Shown here piece by piece: positions 55,725 through 64,000 of a stretch of DNA of 64,000 nt (within the stretch, counting starts at the first letter, position 1; the number at the start of each line of letters is the position of its first letter). The stretch spans positions 758,501 to 822,500 of the forward strand of contig JASJOG010000136.1 of NCBI GenBank assembly GCA_030142905.1, read 5' to 3'. A model generated the notes under the pieces. The model worked only from the letters and a program-made list of their open reading frames with translations. It had not been told where the DNA came from and did not search any database. The position numbers and the translations under genes are program-made. Source of the DNA: Heliopora coerulea (Eukaryota > Cnidaria > Anthozoa > Scleralcyonacea > Helioporidae).

Positions 55725-56700
55725 CCTAGGTGACTTTATCATTGTAGGTCAATTGATGAAATGTTATGTTCATGTTACCCTTAGGATAATTCTGAACTAG
55801 GTGAAGTCAATCCCGTACTTTGAATAGCAGAAAAAGTGCAGAGGATTATTCGTACATGATATGGTAGACGTTTCTAACCGACTTTTGTACTCCTAATCTT
55901 CAATAAGGGTTCAGTCCCGAGTGGAGTACCAGGTTTACCTTGAATTATGTGAAGTCATAATTTTGAATGTTTCACAAAATGTTAGAGACGTTGAACTCTA
56001 AAATGTACCTTGTCCTTGGTAAAATCAATGCCGTACATGTCCTATGACTGATAAAAGAAGTACAGAGCGTTTGGCATGGGTTGTGCCTTGTGGCTCTGCA
56101 TTTAGCAACGTGCTGAATTCCTATTCTCAAATCATCAATTAAATTAATCGATTTCGCCGAATCTAGGGACTGTTGTTGCCTGGACGAAGGTTTACAATTG
56201 TTGAATTAGTCTTAAGAGCATTGACTCATTTTTGTTTAGGAACAAGGGAGACATCACTTCATTAAGATATATGGCTGCAGAAAACACAAGATATGAAAAA
56301 TGGTGAACTAAAGTATGAGACATGCCCGTGAGAAACGTGACAGAAGAAATTGATAACATACATGGCTACAGAAAACACAAAATGTGAAAGATGGTGACAT
56401 AAAGTACTTGAGATATCTGGCCTGTGGAAAACGTGACATAGAAGAAATTCATAACATATACGGCTACAGAAAAGTCAAGATGTGATGATGGTGAAATAAA
56501 GTATTTAAGACAAAACCCATGTGGAAAATATGACGTGAACAAATATTTGGAACTTGTACAAGACAAAGAAATAGAGGTGAGATGCCACAATTTATAACAT
56601 TCAATACAACATTTAAGTGCACGAGAGATCTTCGCGACAAGTCAACGCTCGATATCCGTGAGGATGTGCACTTAAATTGGATAAAACGAGGATACTATAC

Positions 56701-56790
56701 CCAGTTGACTCGATAGCTCTGTTGAGGTAGAGCAACGATCCGGTGGGCGGTAACCCAAAGATGCGAATTCGAATCCCGCTCTAGTCAACT
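56701..56790 (+). mobile_element. tRNA-like SINE segment, array unit 2
   Basis: Same head and GAATTCGAATCCCGC B box as unit 1. The first and last 12 bases (AGTTGACT / AGTCAACT) are complementary, like an acceptor stem. Confidence 0.6.
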
Positions 56791-57770
56791 TTCCTAGGTG
56801 ACTTTATCATTGTAGATCAATTCATTGAATATTATGTTTATGTTAACCTGAGGATGATTCTGAACTAGGTGAAGTCGATCCTGTACTTTGAATGACAGAA
56901 AAAGTACAGAGGATTATTCGTACATGACATGGTAGACGTTTCTTATCGACTTTTGTATTCCTGGTCTTCAGTAATAAGGGTTCAGTTCCGAGTGGAGTAC
57001 CAGCATACCTTGAATGCTGTATAGTCATCACTTTGATTGTTTCACAAAATATTAGAGACGTACAGTGATAAAAGGTGCTTTGTCCTTGGTAAAATCAATG
57101 CGGTATATGCCCTTTTACTAATAAATAAAGTACAATATGTTTGGCATGGGTTGTGCCTTGTGGCTCTGCATTTAGCAACGTGCTGAATTCCTATTCTCAA
57201 ATCATCAATTAAATTAATCGATTTCGCCGAATCTAGGGACTGTTGTTGCCTGGACGAAGGTTTACAATTGTTGAATTAGTCTTAAGAGCATTGACTCATT
57301 TTTGTTTAGGAACAAGGGAGACATCACTTCATTAAGATATATGGCTGCAGAAAACACAAGATATGAAAAATGGTGAACTAAAGTATGAGACATGCCCGTG
57401 AGAAACGTGACAGAAGAAATTGATAACATACATGGCTACAGAAAACACAAAATGTGAAAGATGGTGACATAAAGTACTTGAGATATCTGGCCTGTGGAAA
57501 ACGTGACATAGAAGAAATTCATAACATATACGGCTACAGAAAAGTCAAGATGTGATGATGGTGAAATAAAGTATTTAAGACAAAACCCATGTGGAAAATA
57601 TGACGTGAACAAATTTTTGGAACTTGTACAAGACAAAGAAATAGAGGTGAGATGCCACAATTTATAACATTCAATACAACATTTAAGTGCACGAGAGATC
57701 TTCGCGACAAGTCAACGCTCGATATCCGTGAGGATGTGCACTTAAATTGGATAAAACGAGGATACTATAC

Positions 57771-57860
57771 CCAGTTGACTCGATAGCTCTGTTGAGGTAG
57801 AGCAACGATCCGGTGGGCGGTAACCCAAAGATGCGAATTCGAATCCCGCTCTAGTCAACT
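57771..57860 (+). mobile_element. tRNA-like SINE segment, array unit 3
   Basis: Identical to the unit 2 segment as part of the 1,070-bp duplication. Confidence 0.6.
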
Positions 57861-58730
57861 TTCCTAGGTGACTTTATCATTGTAGATCAATTCATTGAAT
57901 ATTATGTTTATGTTAACCTGAGGATGATTCTGAACTAGGTGAAGTCGATCCTGTACTTTGAATGACAGAAAAAGTACAGAGGATTTTTCGTACATGACAT
58001 GGTAGACGTTTCTTATCGACTTTTGTATTCCTGGTCTTCAGTAATAAGGATTCAGTTCCGAGTGGAGTACCAGCATACCTTGAATGCTGTATAGTCATCA
58101 CTTTGATTGTTTCACAAAATATTAGAGACGTACAGTGATAAAAGGTGCCTTGTCCTTGGTAAAATCAATGCGGTATATGCCCTTTTACTAATAAATAAAA
58201 TACAATATGTTTGGCATGGGTTGTGCCTTGTGGCTCTGCATTTAGCAACTTGTTGAATTCCTATTTTCAAATGATCAATTAAATGAATCAGTTGCGCTGA
58301 ATCTAGAGACTGTCGTTGCCTGCAGAAAGGTTTGCAGTTGTTCATCTAGTCTTGAGAGCATTTACTCATTTCTGTTTAGGAACAAGAGAGGCATATCACT
58401 TCATTAACATACATGGCTATAGAAAACACAAGATGTGAAAAATGGTGAACTAACTTATTTGAGACAATGCCTGAGGAAAACGTGACATAGAAGAAATTCT
58501 TACCGTAACAAATAAGGCTACAGAAAACACAAGATGTGAAAGATGGTGAAATGAAGCACTTGAGACTAAAGCCTTGTGGAAAATGACGTGAACAAATTTT
58601 TGGAAGATCTTAAAGAGAACTAAATAAAGGTGAGATGCCACAACTTTTGATATTCGATACATTTAAGTGCACGAGAAATTCTCACAACAACTTAACACTC
58701 GAGATCCGTGGATAAAACAAGCATACTATT

Positions 58731-58811
58731 CCCAGTTGACTCGATAGGTGAAGTGGTAGAGCAGCGGTCCGGTAACCCGAAGATGTGAGTTTGAATCCCG
58801 CTCTAGTCAAC
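58731..58811 (+). mobile_element. tRNA-like SINE segment, array unit 4
   Basis: CCCAGTTGACTCGATAGG head, GGTAGAGCAGCGGTCCGG, and GAGTTTGAATCCCGC B box; shorter than the others. Confidence 0.6.
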
Positions 58812-59672
58812 TTTTCTAGTTGACTGTATCATTGTAGGTCAGTTCATGAAATGTTATGTTCATGTTACCCTGAGGATACTTCTGAACTAGGTGAGATCGA
58901 CCCCGTACTTTGAGCGGCAGAAAAAGTGCAGAGGATTTTTCGTACATGACATGGTAGACGTTTCTTACCGATTTTTGTATTGCTGGTCTTCAATAGTAAA
59001 GGTTCAGTCCCGAATGGAGTACCAGCCATACTTTAAATACTATGAAGTCATAATTTTGAATGTTTCACAAAATATTCGAGACGTGCAGTGCTGAACGGTG
59101 CTTTGTCCTTGGTAAAATTAATGCCGTACATGCCCTTTGACTGATAAAAGAAGTACAATGTGTTTGGCATGGGCTGTGCCTTGTGGCTCTGCATTTAGCA
59201 ACGTGCTGAATTCCTATTCTCAAATCATCAATTAAGTTAATCGGTTTCGCCGAATCTAGGGACTGTCGTTGCCTAGACGAAGATTTACAATTGTTGAATT
59301 AGTCTTAAGAGCATTTACTCATTTTTGTTTAGGAACAAGGGAGACATCACTTCATTAAGATATATGGTTGCAGAAAACACGAGATGTGAAAAATGGTGAA
59401 ATGAAGTATCTGAGACGAAAGCCTTGTGGAAAGTGTAACGTTAAGAAATTTTTGGAACATGTACAAGATAATGAAATAAAGGTAAGATGCCAGGACACTG
59501 AAAATTAGTTATTGTCGATGTTTAGAACCAAGTAGTAAAACATATCGTGCATGTTTAATATCAAGCAATGAAATTAATGCTGATTTGTTTAAGAACTTTT
59601 TAATATTGTCCCGTTACATTTAGCCTATTAGTTTTCTGTATATTTCTTTTCACATTATGAATGCACCATATT

Positions 59673-59716
59673 TTTCAAGCATTTTCCTAATATATTATAT
59701 AGTAGGAAAATGCTTG

Positions 59717-59719
<3 letters not shown>
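59673..59719. repeat. 17-bp perfect stem hairpin
   Basis: TTTCAAGCATTTTCCTA and its exact complement flank a 13-nt AT loop, just before a (TA)n(TG)n microsatellite (about 59722-59777). Confidence 0.85.
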
Positions 59720-59780
<61 letters not shown>

Positions 59781-60589
59781 TATATTATATAAGATAAAGA
59801 TAAAGAAGAACTTTTCGTTGCTACTCCGAGTTTCACGCTGGTCGCGATCTTCGGGCAACTGAGTGAGCTTCCGGTGGGCTTCTGCTTTTTGTGACAGGTG
59901 GCGTTGTCATGGTTCGTGCGAGACCAGATGACTCATCGATTTTTTCTGTCGAGCGGCGAGCTTTTGAAATACAAAATTTGTTTTGGTGATGTCATTTTGA
60001 GGCTAATTCCGATCGTTTGTTCAAAAGATTTCCTTTTTCCGCTTTCATGATGGCGAGTTTTTCATTTCTTCTTTTTCTTCAAAATCCATCACTCACTTTA
60101 ACCAGTACAACCATAGGCATCGGTACCAGTGCATTGTCAATACTCTTATTTCCATCACACCATCTCTGTCCCTATGTAACACTGCCGTCTGCCTTAGCCA
60201 GTTTCAACACCACCCCAACCATAAATATGTTTGTGGGTTTATAATTCCACATCTGCTATTTCAAGAAGGTCGAGGTCGCACGATTTATTAGTGCAAGAGG
60301 GGTATGATCGAAGCGTCTTGCACTGAATTGTGGTTGAAACTCAGTCGTAATATAGTGATCACAAGTGATACGTCAGGATACAAACGTATTTGCCATCGCG
60401 TTAGGCAGAAACTGGCCAATACCAAGTTAAAACGTGTGTCGGATACCCAACTAACACGCCTTATAATCACCAGACCCAAATAGTTTCATGGCCCGCCACA
60501 GTGCAGTTAGTATACAATTATCTTGATAATTAATGGGGAGCGAGGAACCAGGTGGGAATCTTACTTTTAGGACAAATATTAATGCCCAG

Positions 60590-60880
60590 CATAAAACACA
60601 GAACAAATCCATTGAATAAGATAAAGTATCAATGTAGCAAGTGTCAGTGCTGTAGTACATTGTATGTGGGCCAAACAGCTCGCCATTCACATACACGAGT
60701 CCCAGATCATTTGGGCGTCTCTGCCTTTACTGGTAAAAAACGTGTCACTTCTCCCCCATCCAGTATTTTAGCACATCTTTCCGTAATTGTCCATACTGCA
60801 TCTCTTGACGAGTTTAAAGTTATTTCTCTCTTGTTCTTCGCCTTCCGAACCTCAAGTCAGAGAAAGCCTCTTAATTTTCA
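60590..60880 (+). mobile_element. Penelope-like GIY-YIG endonuclease remnant
   Basis: A plus-strand frame with a CSKCQCC cysteine pair, TLYVGQTARHSHTRVPDHLG and ILAHL. The C-x2-C, YVGQT and R-x3-H spacing is that of GIY-YIG domains of Penelope-like elements and matches the remnants in genes C and D. No reverse transcriptase is recognisable upstream, so it is a fragment of another copy. Confidence 0.75.
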
Positions 60881-61112
60881 TAATTAAACCCTCTTTGAAT
60901 GACTATCTCAGCTCGATTTCTCTCTTTCTTGTTCTGAATTTTCTCTTCTCTAATTCCGCTTTTACAGTGTCGAGGGAATGCAACAAAGTTTATTGATCGA
61001 AGATTCATCTGAAGTTGTTTTGTCAACCGCCCGTGTTCCGATTGGGAAGAGAACTGAGAATAAGCTAATTATTTTTACAAATGAACTAGATTTAAATAAA
61101 AAGGTGTAAATA

Positions 61113-61188
61113 GTGCTGTCATCAAACCAAGAAGGTTTGCTGACAGCACGCTGTACTGCGGCAAGCCATAAAGGCTTGCTGACAGTAC
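61113..61188. repeat. Twin adjacent hairpins
   Basis: 61113-61149 (16-bp stem, one mismatch, 5-nt loop) and 61153-61188 (~15-bp stem, 5-nt loop) share the CAA[AG]CC...GG[TC]TTGCTGACAG design. Confidence 0.75.
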
Positions 61189-61419
61189 ATGTGTCCTGTG
61201 TGCTCTCTTTTGCGCGCTTCGCTATAACGCGGCACCCTCGCCTTCGCCTTCGAAGGTATCAGATGCGCACCCTAGATCACGTTCGCGTCCCACTAATCTT
61301 TACCCTAAGTGCCCCGGCCAGAAGCGCGATGAACAAGAGGAGTCACAATCGCCAGATATGGATGCCTTACACACAAACTGGCGAGGAACGGAAGAAAGGT
61401 ATGTGGTGTACTGTTATAT

Positions 61420-61650
61420 ATAGGTAAATATAGATATACGTAGATGTACATGTAGGTATATACAGATATATGCAGATGCATATATATGTACGTAGAGATA
61501 TATTGATATATATAGATTTATATATAGATATAGCTATATATATATATCGGGATATATATATATAGATATTGATATATATATAGATATATATAGATATATA
61601 CCGATATGTATATATATATGGATGTATATATTTGTATTGATTAGTCCGTA
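61420..61650. repeat. TATAGA/TATAGATA-rich microsatellite
   Basis: About 230 bp of imperfect TATAGATA-type repeats. Confidence 0.85.
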
Positions 61651-63914
61651 GTTTGATAGAATGCCAGGTAGGCAGGCCAGGTAGAGAGGTAGTTAGGTAG
61701 GTATACGTATACACGTGTTTGTGCGTTCACGTAAAAAAATGCACACATTTTTTGGGGGGAGAAGGGACGAACAGGTTGTGTACCGCTCCTGTGGCAGGAG
61801 GTCTACTGGCCGGCTTAAAAAGCCCAAGTGTGCCAGGAGTAGTCCCAGGGAAGTCGATACCTTCACGTGGTTCCCCCCGTTTTTACTAAACTCGACTACC
61901 GAAAAGCGGATTGGTGGCGCTATAACCATCCCCCAGAGGTGGGTTAAGTGGCAGAAGTACAAATGGCAAACTTGGTGGATATCTGCGAGACATCTGGTGT
62001 ATTCGACTTCGTCTCCGTGGATTACGGCGGTCTTTCCTGATTTACAAGCTGGGTGACTGAACTGCCATTTAAGTGTCTGACCTGACTTCGCTGCCATGTA
62101 GGTTCACTCTCTGGCAACGTGATGTGGTTTTTGTGTCTGCTGACCATGCCAGCACATCTTGATGGCTTGAGAAATACGGGGTGGGATAAGGGTGTACAGA
62201 TATAAGGCTAAAGTATGATTATCGTTCCACTGTGTTTTCTGGTCGGAACACAATATTTCGGTCTTGTTCAACCTTCTTCCAGTGACTACTGCATAGTCAG
62301 TCGAAACCATCTTAGATTTTATCAACTTTTCCTCTTTGATTTAGGTCATAGCCCTCCGCAACTTACTTTGAAGGTTATTTTTCCACCAGGTCTTGGCGCC
62401 CTTCTAATAATTTATGTTTACTGTCTATCTTTGTTTCAAAGTTTTCTTTGAATCAATAAGCAGCAAATATGAATATGTCAAATATCAATAATGATGAATC
62501 TATATAGCGCGAATTCCGTACAAATAAAAGCTTCTTTGTTATAGTTACCAAAGAAGTTTTTTTACATTGTACATGCATGGTTGGCTTAAAAGGCATGAAG
62601 TGTGAAGTTCGCCAACAGAGAAAGACTTTAGCTGTGAAAAATTTCTAGCTAATTGTGATGTGATGCCGTTCCTTAAAGCGAAAGAGGGAAATCTTATTGG
62701 AAAGTTAATCAGTAAAGCGAAACAAGAGAAGGGAAGTTGAACAATCGCAGTTACTCCGCGGAGGCCCTTCGGCCCTGAGTGTGTAGCTTGGGTAAGTTTT
62801 CAATTTGTCGCCTTATTCGAAACAGCGAGTCCGTTCTGAGGTGGAATGAGTTGCGCTGTCAGCTTACATCGAATGAACAGTTTACATCGAATAGACATTT
62901 AATGCGTAACTGGGACGAAAATTAAAGTACCTCGGAGTCTGCTTCACCAGGATCTGATGACGCAGTGTTATTCAACAAGTGCGAGATTTTGATCTCATTA
63001 CATTGCGGTAAAACGTTTATGGTGTAAAATGATAGAGTAATTCCCGGCCAGCTTAGGAAAACAGACATTACATTAGCAACTTGTACATCAAATTAATTGC
63101 TAAGTTTGAATCCACAGACTTTCGAATTATGTGTTCTGGGTCGAAGAAATCGTCGCCCCAGGAAATAATCAAATGATGAGTTTTGGTATGTCCACAGTAT
63201 GTTGTTTAGTATTGAGTAAGTTGAGCTATTTAGGGGTTTTGGTGTAAAAATACATTTTGGTTTAACATGCATCAGTAGAAGACAATTGCTTAACAATCAG
63301 AACATGTATTGAGATTACTTATGTCTTGCATGGAACACTTTCAAATAAATCTCGTAAAATTCCTTAAATGGCCGCGGTTTCTTTTGATTCTAAAAGCCTG
63401 GATGTGTAGCTGCTTCCAAGAGGGCTTTTACGCCATTAACTGCTTAGTTTATTAATGCTTACGTACGCTTCTTTAATGTCTAAGTTTATTTAATATTTGT
63501 GTTACGCCAACACAATTCTCAACAATCGTGCAGCCTGTGTTAGTCTTCAGTCGAACGTGGTGCTAAGCTTTAAGAAAGAGCTTGAAAACTTACTTTACAA
63601 ACTGCACAGTCGAGCTGGGCCATACGCCTTTCCTGGCTAAACCGCATGGCTTGACGCTGTTAAATTTCTGGTTTTAAATCCGGTTAAAGTATGCTGGGTC
63701 ATGAATATGTATGTATGTGCGTATGCATACAATATAATTATAAACCATAAATTTCCTAGCCACGTGACATTTGCCTGATGAGTGTGGCAGGCTTCGCTTG
63801 CCATACGAAACAATATTGTAGTAAATAAATGAACTAACCCACGTTTTTGTCTACTTACTCCGCTCTACATTGGTATTGAGCACTCTATTCATATGGTTTC
63901 GATCTGGTCTCTAC

Positions 63915-63957
63915 TATATATATATATATACACACACACACGCATACATACACACAG
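63915..63957. repeat. (TA)n(CA)n microsatellite
   Basis: Alternating TA followed by CA units. Confidence 0.85.
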
Positions 63958-64000
63958 AATTTAGCTTAAAATGATATTGTCACGACTGAGTTTCACGCTT

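Larger units (their letters stand above)
56071..58210. repeat. Recent exact-phase tandem duplication, 2 x 1,070 bp
   Basis: 56071-57140 and 57141-58210 are nearly identical; I counted about five substitutions and no indel. Both start TTGGCATGGGTTGTGCC. Confidence 0.9.
55235..59510 (+). repeat. Tandem array of ~1-kb units (module plus SINE)
   Basis: Five unit starts with a TTTAGGAACAAGG-type sequence at 55251, 56231, 57301, 58371 and 59327. Each unit has one or two CGKCD-like modules near its start. Each of the first four has a tRNA-like SINE segment about 400 bp later. The last module (59330-59481) is the cleanest: NGEMKYLRRKPCGKCNVKKF, then LEHVQDNEIK before a GTAAGA donor-like site. Confidence 0.75.
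60900..64000. other. No gene recognised, 60.9-64 kb
   Basis: It contains a twin hairpin (61113-61188), TATAGA-rich repeats (about 61420-61650), a moderately GC-rich stretch at 61,750-62,200 whose 113-codon frame has no family pattern, and (TA)n/(CA)n near 63,915-63,957. Confidence 0.45.

Noticed and set aside
50069..59510. CRISPR-like or immune-receptor exon array
   Set aside because: Units are ~1 kb and diverged, without short identical direct repeats; the host is an animal and most modules contain stops.
61715..62056. 113-codon plus-strand frame
   Set aside because: No recognised domain, overlapped by an antisense frame of similar length and next to microsatellites; could be repeat-derived.

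Overview
This is eukaryotic genomic DNA from an animal, most likely a marine invertebrate and probably an anthozoan cnidarian (coral or sea anemone). Short exons with GT-AG introns, AT-rich introns full of microsatellites, small inverted-repeat transposons, tRNA-derived SINEs and Penelope-like retroelements all fit. The taxon is an inference from style and gene content, not from a diagnostic marker. No prokaryotic, viral or CRISPR signal is present.

Layout. (1) 1-16,666, plus strand: two tandem SLC13-family (sodium-coupled di/tricarboxylate carrier) genes. Gene A (261-3,356) is cut by the window start; its last five coding exons look intact. Gene B (6,757-16,666) is present from start to stop codon in 13 exons, but carries a one-base frameshift, a Trp-to-TAG stop and a destroyed splice donor, so it reads as a young pseudogene or damaged allele. 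(2) 17,601-48,935: a 15.7-kb segment duplicated head to tail, with TAG at all three breakpoints. Each copy holds a complete 16-exon MFSD13A (TMEM180)-like major-facilitator gene on the minus strand: gene C at 18,987-32,154 and gene D at 34,743-47,759. Intron 1 of each contains a dead Penelope-like element with a YGLPKVHK reverse-transcriptase motif and a GIY-YIG endonuclease, bounded by ~310-bp inverted repeats. Since duplicating, each copy has gained its own insertions, and copy D has expanded a GGAA tract to 1.1 kb. (3) 48,936-64,000: no gene I can recognise. This part holds a degenerate plus-strand array (50.0-59.5 kb) of a module with a CGKCD-like motif and splice-like borders, joined to tRNA-like SINE units, including a recent perfect-phase 1,070-bp tandem duplication. 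A second GIY-YIG remnant and low-complexity DNA follow.

The SLC13 and MFSD13A loci are both membrane-transporter genes, but nothing links them functionally. The common theme is local tandem duplication at three scales (SLC13 pair, 15.7-kb block, 1.07-kb unit). Exon borders were set by hand from reading frame, splice consensus, phase agreement, comparison between the duplicated copies and remembered family sequence patterns.
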